Source: Closterium sp. Naga37s-1
Lineage: Eukaryota > Streptophyta > Zygnematophyceae > Desmidiales > Closteriaceae
NCBI GenBank assembly: GCA_947471745.1
Contig: CANJKZ010000955.1
Coordinates: 2,973,501-3,037,500 of the forward strand
Reading direction: 5' to 3'
DNA length: 64,000 nt
The position numbers and the translations under genes are program-made. The notes beneath the pieces were generated by a model. That model was not told the origin of the DNA and did no database searches. It saw nothing but the letters and a program-made list of their open reading frames with translations. Shown here one piece after another: positions 51,946-62,538 of the stretch; positions within the stretch are counted from its first letter, which is position 1, and every line of letters begins with the position of its first letter.

Positions 51946-54900
51946 ATGGCTTCGCTTCGAGTTCTACCATTTGATCATGAGGGCAGACCGCTTCAGTTTG
52001 ACACGTGGCTTGATGATTTGTAGCTGTACCTACTAAGCGATTCTAAGGACAGTGTTTCGCTGTTTGACCTAGCGTCAGGCGCTGCTACTGCCCCTCCCGC
52101 CACAGCTGACAGTGCGACTCGCTCACAGTGGCTTACTCACGACGTTGCTGCCCGCTTAGCCATTCGCAACCACCTGCCGTTAACTGAATGCGCTCACTTC
52201 GGACAGCACAGGACAGCACAGGCATTGTACACCGCAATCGTAGCTCGCTACTCCTCGCCTGCCACTGCTGCTCTAGGCCGACTGCTACTGCCCTACCTGT
52301 TCCCCGAGCTGTCAGCTTTTGCCACAGTCGAGGACCTGGTTTCCCACCTGCGCACTAGCGACGCAAGCTACCGCGCTACCGTCCCTGCTGAGTTCCTTGA
52401 CAAGAACCAGCCCCCGATGTTCATCACCCTCTACTTCATAGTCACTCGCCTCCCTGACACTCTTCGCTCTGTCAGGGACCACTTTCTCTCTCTTGACCCC
52501 ACCTCCTTGACTGTTGACCTCCTCGAGCAGCATCTCCTCACCGCTGAGACTAGTGCGGTTGATGTAGGTGCTGCTCATGGCACTCCGCGGCCGCCCTTCT
52601 TTGAGGGGTGCTCCCCCTCCCCCCTTGCCCCCTCTTACGCCTCTGCTGCTACTACCGACGTCTCTGTTGCTGAGGACGTCGGGGCTGCTTCTGCTAGTGC
52701 GAAGCGCCGCAGCAGCAAGGGCAAGGGTGGCAAGGGTGGTGGAGGTGGCAGCGGTGGTGGTGGAGGTGGCAGCGGGAGTAGTGGTGGGGGCAGCAGTGGA
52801 GGTGGTGCCGGCGGTGGGACTGGTGGAGGGAGTGGGGGCTCTGGAGGAAGCGATGGAGGCAGCGGTGGGAGTGGCGGCAGTGGGACTGGTGGCGGTGGGA
52901 CTGGCGCTCGGCGTGTTGGTTCTGGAGGTGGCCAGCGTCAGCAGTAGCAGCGTCGGAGCGAGACCCAGTCGCCCCAGCAGCTTCGTGAGTGGTTTTTGCG
53001 TAGGGCGTCTGGGGGTAGTTGCCCGTATGTCATTCGCACGGGAGACCGTGCTGGTCAGACTTGCGGGTGGCTCCATACTCAGCACCGCTGCTTCTCTCGC
53101 CTCGACGACGCTTGGCGTGCTGAGTTTGGTGACGACGTCAAGCTCCCTCGCTGGGCAGATCTGCTTAGATCTAGGATTGCTATCTTTGACCTAGACTTTG
53201 ATGCTTTTCTTTCTGCTATGTATGCTTTGTCTGTTAGTGCTGAGGGTGACTGTTACCGGTGTGTGCCGCCTGACCTAGGTATAGCTGCTGCTGCTCTAGG
53301 TGCTAGTGAGTCTGGTACTCTCCCTGGTACTGCGCCTGCTCAGGCCTTGCACACCTTCACACTGGACTCAGGCGCCTCTGCTTGTTACGTTGCCGCCGGG
53401 TTCTCCGCCTGCCTTCAAGGCACGTTACGTTGCTCGAGGCTTCAGTCAGCGACAGGGGGTTGACTACTTCTAGACCTTCTTTCCCACCCCGAAGATGACA
53501 AATCTTCAGGTGTTGCTGCACGTCGCTGCTCAGCATGACTGCGAGTTGCACTCTCTTGACTTCAGCACAGCTTTCCTGCAGGGCAGCCTGCACAAGGAGA
53601 TCTGGCTGCGCCGCCCACCTGGCTTCACTGAGTCGTTTCCTGCAGGTACTCAGCGGAGCCTCCGGCGGCCAGTCTACGGTCTCCGCCAGGCGCCTCGCGA
53701 GTGGCACAATACATTGAGGACTCCACTTGCGGCTCTTGGGTTCGCTCCTGCTACTGCTGGCCCATCGCTGTTTCTACGCACCGACACCTCGCTGCCGCTG
53801 TTCTACGTCCTCGTCTACGTCGACGACCTCGTCTTTGCCACTGTTGACACTGAGCCACTGACCCTTGTGAAGTCGGAGCTGCAGAAGAGACACACCTGCA
53901 CTGACCTAGGTGAACTGCACAGCTATCTTGGCTTGCAGATCACCCGCGACCGAGCACAGCGCACCATCACCCTGACTCAGTCACACATGGTGCACCAGGT
54001 CCTTCAGCGCTTCGGCTTCCAGTTCTCCTCGCCACAGCCCACTCCTCTGTCTACCAGCCACCCGCTCTCAGCTCCACCTTCGGACGAGTCCGTAGAGCCG
54101 AGTAGTCCGTACCATAGTGTTATAGTCTAGAGTCCACTTAGGGGTCGTAGATGCCCTTGAAACCACCTAAGCAGAATCTGATGACTTCGAACCGCCTCTG
54201 TTCAAAACGCCGTCACGATCAGCTCCGATAATAAAAGAAGCTGAAACTTGGACAAACGTTAGCTTCAGGTGTCTTCTTTCCAACGGTATATGGCTTGCTT
54301 TCATCAGATGTGTATGCTCTACGCAGTGAACAAAAACGTAAGCTCGGCTGAAAAACGAGTAGCTTCATTGATGCAAGGAAAAGGTTGAGTACAACATTGC
54401 CTAGGGGACTCTTAAGGGGTTGGGACCATCCTGGGAACTCAGAGAAGGTTGAGTCCTAGGGGAGAAAGGCTAGAGAAGGATGGGAAACGTCCTAGCTAGG
54501 TCAGCAAAGCCAACCACACTTGGATGTTCAGAGCTGAACTCAAGGCTACCAATAGTGAGTCAAGCCAACCATGAGTCAGCTTGTCTTCCCACTTGAACCC
54601 TCTTGCAAGCTGCTACCAGGAAGACCACACTTCTCAAAAGGAGGGTGGTAGAGTCCCACTTGACCACCTGTACTTCTTGTCACATTCTCTGTCCCTGCAC
54701 CATTGGCATGACAACAATGAAAGGGTGGCAAGGGAAATGCTGCCAACAGTGCACCATGACTACGGAACAGTAAATTTCGACAGCTGTCACGTGCTGCTCC
54801 GATGCTGGGTTGTCTTGAAACTCGGTGACCACCTGCACAACATGGCAAAGGACTGCCACACCGATTTTCAGACCAATCAGAGCTCGGTAGATGAGTCAGC

Positions 54901-55823
54901 AGCCGAAATGGTGAACTCGGGTGTTACCAAAAAAATTGTAACACACACTTCCGGGATGCCATAAGTCTTGAAACTAAAAATGTTGCCATGCCTTGTAAAC
55001 TGCTTCAAAAATTCTGAAACTTTGAGGGTATGAAGAACACATATTGAAGCACCTCCCCACAAAATTCCAGAAGCTGAGCAGGCTTGTAGGCTGAATGGGA
55101 GTGCGATGACCGTGCCACTATAGTACTTTGGCACAACACATAGCTTGTGGGTTGCCTTATATACCTGATGACGTGCACACGACCTGACCTCGCGTACCCT
55201 CTCAGCCTTCTGGCTCGCTACGTGGCTCCCGGTAGGCACCGAAAGGTGCACTGGGATGCTGCGAAGAGTGTACTGCACTACTTGTGCAGTACGTCAGGCA
55301 TGGGGCTCGTGCTTGGAGGACGGGGTCCAGTTGTCCTCACCGGTCACGCAGACGCTTCCTGGGTTAACGACTCAGCAACGCAGCGGTCGTCACAAGGTTA
55401 CACCTTCAGCCTTGGTTCCGGCTCTGTTTCCTGGCGGTCTACCCGCTCGTCTTCGGTTCTCAGCTCCATTTGTGAGGCTGAGATCTACGCCGGGGCCATG
55501 GCTACACAGGAGCTACGCTGGCTCACCTACCTGCCGACCGACTTGGGAGAGCAGCCTCGTTCGCCTCCAGTTCTGTACGTAGACAACAAGGCCATGATTG
55601 CCCTGTGTCAAGAGCACAGACTGGAGCACAGAACGAAGCACATCGCTCTACGATACTTCCTTGCTTGAGAGTTGCAGCAGTGTGGCCAGCTTCGTCTTGT
55701 GTACGTGGCCACTAGGGCCAACACTGCTGATATATTCAACAAGGCACTTCCGCCTGGTGATCATCAGCGCTTCTCTACGATGTTAGGCCTTGTGCCTACT
55801 TTGCCTCACTTGCTTACTGCGTG
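51946..55823 (+). pseudogene. Family B-type gag-pol remains (copy D)
   Basis: ATG at 51946, gag start VLPFDHEGRPLQFDTWLDDL, further gag (about 52225-52690), glycine/serine-rich tract (about 52720-52910), Cys/His segment (about 53010-53090) and the start of protease (TLDSGA, about 53362). Then RT (HSLDFSTAFLQGSLH about 53550; YVDDLVFATVD about 53815-53845) and RNase H (LTGHADASWVND about 55340; DNKAMIALCQEH about 55580). Integrase is not present. At least four breaks besides the insertion. Confidence 0.82.
54118..55138. mobile_element. 1,021-bp TG...CA insertion, probably a solo LTR
   Basis: Starts TGTTATAGTCTAGAG, ends TTTGGCACAACA, and is flanked by CATAG on both sides (54113-54117 and 55139-55143). 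No gag or pol, and no clear primer site or internal LTR pair, so a solo LTR of a long-LTR family is the simplest reading. Orientation not certain. Confidence 0.75.
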
Positions 55824-56051
55824 ACTTTGCTTGTACTGTGATCTATACATATACCTGCATGCTTGCACTTGCTAGGGTATGATCACTGTATTGTTTGTTC
55901 TCTTCTATATAACTCTGCATGTGAACTGACCTTGTGGCCCTTTGCTTGTGCTCGGACTGTGTGGTGACTTTGTGATCCACCCTGAGCTTGCTTTGCTTTG
56001 CTTGACTAGTCTTGTGACCACTTGTTTTCCCCCACTTTGCCTATGGGGGTG

Positions 56052-56182
56052 TGTCAAAATGTTATATAGCTTATATTGTGTAGGCTATAGTGGGGTAGCC
56101 CATAAGAGATACAACCCAATTAGGGTTAGTACTTGTACCCAACTCTTTGCTAGTTCATCCATTCTCGTTCGTAACTTTGACA
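56052..56182 (+). repeat. 3' LTR of copy D (131 bp)
   Basis: TGTCAAAATGTTATATAGC ... GTAACTTTGACA, core box GTAGGCTATAGTGGGGTAG. Confidence 0.9.
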
Positions 56183-56656
56183 ACATACGCATACCACACA
56201 TGCAAGTACGAACATTCGTACCCCTAGCAACGTGCAATCCGCGCGTGCCACGACGCAGATGAGTTTGTGGGGTATGGCGGACAAGAAAGGTGGGAAAAAT
56301 GCTGTACGGGAAAATATGTGGGGAAGTATGTGCTGGCTACCTTGTTATTGAAAAATAAGGGAAAATATAGTCACACTCATTAGGCTCAATAACGCGTATG
56401 TCAATTTATACAATAGTTTTTGCGCGTTTGGTAACTCGCTTCACGCATTTGGTAACTCGTTTCACGCATTTGGTAACTCTAAGACTGGAAATGTTCACGC
56501 GAATGGTAACCAGAAGAAATTGCCACCCGAAACGAACATATTCAACGAATCCTGATGCTCCATGTCATGCTTGTTCGCTTCATCTCAGTTTGGTAACGCG
56601 CGCTGATAATTGCTGAACAATTTTTTTTTGTTTGATCCAGTATCGCAGCGCTCTAA
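56183..56656. other. Non-coding sequence between copy D and the duplicated block
   Basis: No gene seen. The 23-bp segment CCACACATGCAAGTACGAAC plus ATT at 56194-56216 recurs at 57561-57583. A short tandem repeat lies at 56422-56480. Confidence 0.55.
56422..56480. repeat. 21-bp tandem repeat, about 2.7 copies
   Basis: Units TTTGGTAACTCGTTTCACGC plus A with small changes. Confidence 0.75.
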
Positions 56657-56959
56657 GGGTACATTCCGCTCAGGACATGTCACAAAACAAAGTGTCACAA
56701 ACATTATTTGTGACTAATTGTAGTACCCCGAAAACAATGTTCATGACTAATCGTGATAAGCGATAGCAAAATTGTGACAATTTCTGATGCTTTGAACCAA
56801 GAACAGTCACGAACTAGCCAGATGTCTTACCAGAAATAGTTGGAAACTTGCTAATCATGCCTTTCGGCCATACACAATTAGTCACAAATATGATTTCGAA
56901 AGTCACAATTACGTTTGTGACACTTTTTTTTTGTGACATGTCCTGAGCGGAATGTACCC
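56657..56959. mobile_element. MITE, complete (PIF/Harbinger-like)
   Basis: 303 bp with long terminal inverted repeats: left GGGTACATTCCGCTCAGGAC and its reverse complement at the right end, the match continuing for roughly 45 bp. Flanked by TAA on both sides (56654-56656 and 56960-56962), which fits the TWA target duplication of PIF/Harbinger. No coding capacity; repeated TTTGTGAC motifs inside. A truncated, inverted copy is at 16210-16484. Confidence 0.82.
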
Positions 56960-57294
56960 TAAAAAAATCTTGCTCTTTATAATTCTAACACAAGCCAAAT
57001 TCACACAATTTTAACTACCAAAGTGTGCTGTATTTTTTAAATCGGAGAGAGTTTCTGGATTCAAAGTTTCTAATAATAAGAGAACACCTTAAAAACCTCG
57101 GAACAAAATAAATACCAATTTTAAATGGCATGAAAATTTAAAAGGATCAACTTTAAACACATTAAAATAAGGTGTTTAGGGCTTATTTCCATGTAAATCC
57201 ATGCCATCTCAGAAGGGGGTGTATTTTTCCTCTCCTTGTTTCATTAGACCATGTTTTGATATTTGCACAATTAGATAATTGTTGTCGCATTAGG
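56960..57294. other. AT-rich non-coding block, second copy
   Basis: Reverse complement of 15875-16209 with few differences by eye. No gene. Confidence 0.7.
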
Positions 57295-57426
57295 TGTCAA
57301 AACATTATAGCTTATACATTTGTGTAGGCTGTAGTGGGGTAGCCCATAAAGGGTACAACCCAATTAGGGTTAGTACTTGTACCCAACTGTCTCATAGTTC
57401 ATTCATCCTCGTTCGTTACTTTGACA
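57295..57426 (+). repeat. LTR d, second copy (132 bp)
   Basis: TGTCAAAACATTATAGC ... TTACTTTGACA, followed by TGGAATCAGAGC and AGGCTACTTGGGCC, exactly the order at 15717-15874 in reverse. Confidence 0.88.
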
Positions 57427-57452
57427 TGGAATCAGAGCAGGCTACTTGGGCC

Positions 57453-57566
57453 TGTGAGAATAATTGACGAAAGAATAAGTGAGAAAAGGGATGATTGCAC
57501 TAGAAAGCATTGGGATACATATAGAAAACCCTAACAGGGTTGTACTCACTACAGAGTACCCCACAC
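57453..57566 (-). repeat. Fragment of a type-C LTR
   Basis: On the minus strand it matches the 3' part of the element C LTR (15575-15716). It faces LTR d across the same short leader as at 15717-15742 and is cut off at the 23-bp direct repeat. Confidence 0.82.
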
Positions 57567-57583
57567 ATGCAAGTACGAACATT

Positions 57584-58800
57584 GCTGGTGTACAGCTACA
57601 CCAGCATGAACGAATAAACCTAGAATGGTGCTATAACTATAATAAAATACAGTAAGCACTGATTATAAGGAAAACGAGCAAAAGCATGCATATTGAAATA
57701 AGGCTAATCAGGATAAAGCATGGGAAGGTAAATCCAGGTAGGAAAAGCCATCGTACTCTCACAGCTTGATCCTCTATCCACGGTTTGTAGCCGTTGACAA
57801 CATCACCCTCAGTGTTGTCCCTTTCTCCAGAGGAGCAAACATCTCATCAAAATCCTTCCCCTTTGTTTGCTGAAACCCCTTCGCCACAAGCCTTGACTTG
57901 TAGCAAGTCAGCGCCCCATCATGTCCATACTTATGCTTGAAGAACAGCTTAGAAGAGATTGCCTTCTTCCCAAGAGGCAGCTCACCCAACTCCCACGTAT
58001 CATTCTCCTATAGAGTGTCATACTCCTCCTTCACACTCTTCTTCCACTTTTCAGCATCGGGCCCGCTCAGTGCCTCAGCTAACGTATTGGGCTCAGGGAA
58101 GGCTGCCCAGTAGAAGTGCGCTATCTCATCCTCATCATACTGCTCAGCCACACTCCCAGCCCGTACCACCTTTGACGTGCCCCGACTCAGATAGGTCAGC
58201 CTGACAGGAGGGCGCACATCCCTCCTAGGCCGCTCAGGCGGGTGTGGGGCACAAGGTGGAGCATCTTGTTGCTGCTACTGCTGCTGCTGCTGCTCCACCT
58301 CAGATTCTTCCCCATTCTTAGTCACCCCAGATATCTCCTCCTCAGAGATAGAAGCTTGCCTTGAAGGCCGCTGCACCTCATCGGCATCTACAATGAGCGT
58401 TGTAGTAGAAGTGTCTGCTGCTGCTGCTGCTTTCACTCCTTGTAGTACAGGGACTCGAGGAACTTCACATCTCTTGAAACAGTCAGCCTTTGGATGGTCA
58501 AGTCCTATAGCAGCTAGCCCTTGTGATCCTTAGCAATCCCCAAGTGCACACCCCATCTTCGAAAAGCTTCAAGCTTTCCCCTCTTCTATTAGGCACATGA
58601 AACATCACCATGCAGCCATAGGCTCTTGCCATGTTCACAGCTGACGCACTCCTATACCACTTGGTGTAGGGGACCAACCACTTGTCCCCAACAGTCGCCA
58701 GCATCCTGTTTTTCACAAGAGTGACCTGGTGCAGTGCAGTCACCCAAAACGGATCCGGCAGCCCTGCACGCCCAAGAAGAGTACGTTCTCCTTTCTGCAG
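57584..58800 (-). mobile_element. Copia remnant (family A-related), minus strand
   Basis: Minus-strand pieces of integrase C-terminal region (DKWLVPYTKWYRSASAVNMA, about 58615-58675), linker (PPVRLTYLSRG, about 58180-58212) and the start of RT (CYKSRLVAKGFQQTKGKDFD, about 57840-57905). It then meets LTR-like sequence beginning TGTGAGAGTACG (57763 leftward to about 57584). Similar in order to family A (PPNRLTYDAPG, KSRLVAKGYQQKEKVDF) but clearly a different family. Broken, several breaks. Confidence 0.75.
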
Positions 58801-59093
58801 GATTAGAAGGATTTATCCGAGGCCGATTCCGCTGTTCAAGGGGCCTGCGTCGGGCTACGGGGCAAGTCAGGGCGACGGGCTATGGTGACTACGGGCAGAG
58901 CGTGAGGCGGTGGGCCCATAGGAACGAAACTCGCTCTATACCATGTGAAGATAGGAACGATGGAATGAAAGACTAGAACGAAGCAGTACAAGGAAACATA
59001 TAGCAAACCCTAAAGGGGGGTTGTACCCTCTACTGCATAACTCACCGTAACACCTAAACTAGACTAACAAACTATAGCAAGTACATTTTGACA
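58801..59093 (-). mobile_element. Short LTR and leader of a family B relative, minus strand
   Basis: LTR 58944-59093 (150 bp; minus strand TGTCAAAATGTACTTGC ... ATCTTCACA), primer site TGGTATAGAGCG, then leader with GGGCCCACCG and GC-rich sequence to about 58801. No coding part follows. Confidence 0.78.
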
Positions 59094-60605
59094 CTTTTTT
59101 TCTCGTCTCCGTGGACTCGTCGTTCTCCCCCTAGTCGTGCTGTGACCCCAGAGCCTCGTTGGTCTCGTTACCGTGCTAACGGCCCGTTTCACCTTGTGTT
59201 CCGCTCTCGTGTTCCACCTCCTCCAGTCCTTCTACAGCCTTCTGAGTCGCTCCTTACTGTGTTTTCCGACCTGCTGTCCGACTACCTACGTGCCCCCCGT
59301 CCTATCGTCTCCAGTGTTTTGTCCTAGTTGGTCACTCACCCGACTGCCCACCCGCTGTCTGTCTCGGCTCTTGTTACCACTGTCGCTGGCTTTGCCTCTT
59401 CCCACCGCCGTGACTATGCCTCTCACTTGGTGGGCAGCACTACTCATTCTCCGTCCACTAGGGGTGTTCCTGTTTTTTCCCTGGAGGTCTTGGAGGACCG
59501 GCAGTTTGAGCTTGGTTTGCTTGCGGCTGGTGCTCTTCATCTCTGCGCCATGCTTTTTGCCCCTGAGGGGGATCCAAAAGCCCTTGACATCCCAATCCCT
59601 CGCACTCACGCCGAGGCGGTCTCGGGGCCCTGGGCTTCGTACTAGATAGCAGCTGAGGAGGTAGTGATGGCATCTTCTAGGTCCACAAGTACCTACGTCC
59701 ATGTCGTCCCACCACTTGGGGCGAACGTCGTCAGTGGTAAGTGGCTCTACAAGGTGAAGCGGCCGCCTGGAGCACCACCGGTGTTCAAGGCGCGCTACGT
59801 GGCGAGAGACTTCAGTCAGCGAAAGGGGGTAGAATTCTTTCAGACCTTCGTTCCGACCCCAATAGACTTCAGTCACCGAAAGGGGGTCCCATCTTGCATC
59901 GTGCATATTGCTGCATATTGCAGCCCAACGCAACTACGAGTTGCACTCCTTAGACTTCTCCACCGCTTTCTTTTAGGGGAGCCTGCAGGAGCGGATCTGG
60001 CTGCGTCGTCAGCCTGGCTTCACTGGCACTTTCCCTCCTAGCGGCCTGCACCAAGCTCCCCGCAAGTGGCACGATACACTTTGCACGACTCTTACAACGC
60101 TTGACTTGTTTCCGTCGTCTGCCAAACCGTCGTTGTTTGTCTGCCGTGGCTCGACCCCCTTATTCATTTTGGTTTTCGTTGACGACCTGATCTTCGCCAC
60201 TCCCGACCGACGCGTACAGGCCTCCATGAAGGAGGAACTATATAGGAGACACACTTGCATTTACCTTGGTGAGCTGCAGCGCTACCTTGGCTTGCAGATC
60301 ACCAGGGACAGGGCAGCTCGCACCAATACACTCACATAGTCGCATATGGTCGAGCAGATCCTCACGCGATTTCGCTTCCTGTTCTCGAAGGTACAGCTCA
60401 CCCCTCTTGCTATGGATCATGAGCTCATGGCTCCGCCTTCGGACGAGCCATTTGAGTCCAGCGGTCCATATCCTGAGTTGGTGGGTTGTCTCATGTACTT
60501 GATGACATGTACTCAGATAGGCCTAGCTTTCCCTCTTAGCATTCTGGCGTGCTTTGTTGCGCCTAGGAGACACCGAACTTCTCACTGGTTGGCTACTAAA
60601 AGACT
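59094..60605 (+). mobile_element. Family B-related Copia remnant (linker, RT, part of RNase H)
   Basis: Plus strand: the segment before RT (SLVTHPTAHPLSVSALVTTV, about 59325), LFAPEGDPKALDIPIPRTHA (about 59555-59610), RT (KVKRPPGAPPVFKARYVARD about 59750; VFVDDLIFATPD about 60170-60210) and PYPELVGCLMYLMTCTQ (about 60465-60515). Related to the remnant at 48850-49970. It stops abruptly where Gypsy sequence begins. Strongly decayed, more than five breaks. Confidence 0.8.
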
Positions 60606-60616
60606 TCTCCCTACCC

Positions 60617-60958
60617 GTTCAAGACTCAATAAGGTGGTTGAACAGTTATTGCGTATCGCATGCAAGGACGACATCAACCACTAGGATCTACAGTTACCGA
60701 CGCTTGAGCTTGCTTACAACAATGCATCTCAGACGGCCATAGGGAAATCTCCTGTCCTCCTGTGTCATGGGCGTGAACCAATCACACCACAGCAGCCAAC
60801 CATACCGGCACACGTCCAAGCCGCACATGACTTCGTCACCACCATGCAATAGCCATGGGAGAAGGTTTAGCAACGGCTCACCATGATGCTGATCTCCCAG
60901 AAGCAGTGTGCAGATCGACAGCGACGAGATCACTCGGTAGCAGTCGGAGATCAGGAGT
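60617..60958 (+). mobile_element. Gypsy integrase fragment, plus strand
   Basis: Residues like LNKVVEQLLRIACKDD, ELAYNNASQT and CADRQRRDHSVAVGDQ match the C-terminal integrase region of a chromovirus. A reverse copy lies at about 61760-62120. Broken, several breaks. Confidence 0.78.
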
Positions 60959-62143
60959 GAGGATCTAGGATCGAGCTCAAAAAAGAGATTTTGAATTGAA
61001 TGATCCACCTGGGTACAACACGAGGCTATATATAGTCTCGACACTAGGCCAGTTACCCAGGTGTTATGCGAATCTTCTGAGGGTCGCAAAGCGTCCCGAA
61101 CAGAACCTTCCCGAACTCAGTAGAAAGCAATTCGGTGGCAGCCGAAAAGGCGTGAGATTGGTACACGTAACCTGGTTCAGTGCTATAACTACAATAGAAT
61201 ATAGGAATGCACCTAACCTAGGAAATCAAGCATATCTATGCATGGTAAATAAAACCCAAGCTATTAATAGCATAATAAAGTTCAGGGAAGCTAGTAAAGC
61301 CAGCATAAGCTGACGTACTCTCACACGTCCCCCCCTCAAAGCTGGGTGCCGTGAGATACACTCTGCTTGACAAGATAGTCCTTGAGAGCTCAGCGTGCGT
61401 TGCCCATATCAGCTTCTGCAACCCAACTGTCCTCAGTGGGGTCATATCCCTTCCAGCGTATCAGGAACTCGAGGGTCTTGCCGCCGCGGCGCCGATGAGT
61501 GAGAACGCGCTTCACTTCGTACTCTGGTTCATCGTGTATGAGAACAGGTGGTGGTGGCGGTAGCTGCTGTACCTGGAACTATTGGTTGGGGCCCTTGTAG
61601 GGCTTCAGTAGCTGAACATGGAAAGCATTGTGAAGCTTCCACGTAGTAGGTAAGCGCAAGCGGAATGTTACTGGTGTCACGTGTGCCTCAACGTGAAAAG
61701 GACCATAGAAGCGAGCTCAAAGCTTGGATGGTAGGTGAGACAGGTTCAAGTTGCGCGTGTCGAGGAGCACCTGATCTCCGACTGCTACCGTATGATCACG
61801 CCGCTGGCGATCGGCATACTTCTTATGGGAGTTCTGCATCGTGGTGAGACGTCGCTGAGTCTTCTCCCATAGCTGCTGCATGGTGGTCACGAAGTCATGT
61901 GCGGCTTGGATGTGTGCCGGTGTGGTTGGCTGCTGTGGTGTAAGTGGTTCTCGTCTGTAACACAGGAAAAACAAAAAAAATCCTTGTGGCCGCATGTGAC
62001 GCGTTGTTGTAAGTGAACTCTAGGGTCGGTAACTGTGTGTCCCAGTGGCTGACGTCGTCTTTGCAAGCTGTACGCAGTAACTGTTCAACCACCTGATTGA
62101 GTCGCTCTGTCTGTCCGTCAGTCTGGGGGTGTTATGCTGAAGA
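60959..62143 (-). mobile_element. Second Gypsy chromovirus fragment, minus strand
   Basis: Minus strand: integrase C-terminus (HPQTDGQTERLNQVVEQLLR about 62060-62120; YADRQRRDHTVAVGDQVLLD about 61760-61820), then HVEAHVTPVTFRLRLPTTW (about 61635-61690). A chromodomain follows (EYEVKRVLTH, FLIRWKGYDP; about 61435-61530), then a polypurine tract GAGGGGGGG (61327-61338) and an LTR beginning TGTGAGAGTACGTC at 61325 and reaching left to about 60963. A family different from 38849-46379. It continues, interrupted by the element at 62144, beyond the right edge. Broken, several breaks. Confidence 0.8.
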
Positions 62144-62303
62144 TGTTAGAATCTTGGGCGAGGATGATTGGCTAGGAAACAAGGAAGGGTACAAGTAGAA
62201 TGTCGAGAGAATTCTGTACCCCCTAAGGCTAAACCCACTATAGCCTAGACAAATGTAAACACATGAACTAAGCCTAGATATAACTAAGCATATATGTTTG
62301 ACA
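62144..62303 (-). repeat. 3' LTR of the right-edge family B element (160 bp)
   Basis: Minus strand TGTCAAACATATATGC ... AGATTCTAACA with core box TAGGCTATAGTGGG. Confidence 0.88.
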
Positions 62304-62538
62304 CACCCCCATAGGCGAAGTGGGGGATAGCCAGAACAAGTAATGGTCACAAGACCAGTCAAGAAAAGCAAAGCAAGCTCAGGGTGGATCACAAAGTCAC
62401 CACACAGTCCGAGCACAAGCAAAGGACCACAAGGCCAGTTCACATGCAGAGTTATATACAGAGAACAAACAATACAGTGATCATACCCTAACAAGTGCAA
62501 GCATGCAGGTATATAGATAGATCACAGTAGAGGCAGAG

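Larger units (their letters stand above)
50781..56182 (+). mobile_element. Short-LTR Copia, family B-type, copy D
   Basis: Only the last 48 bp of the 5' LTR remain (50781-50828, GTACCCAACTC ... CTTTGACA), followed by primer site TGGTTTCAGAGC, the GGGCCCACCA motif, a minisatellite leader, a coding region, the family 3' region (TGTGATCCACCCTGAGC), polypurine tract TATGGGGGTG and a complete 3' LTR (56052-56182). Inside it lies a 1,021-bp insertion (54118-55138) with its own target duplication. Broken, at least four breaks plus loss of the middle of pol. Confidence 0.87.
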
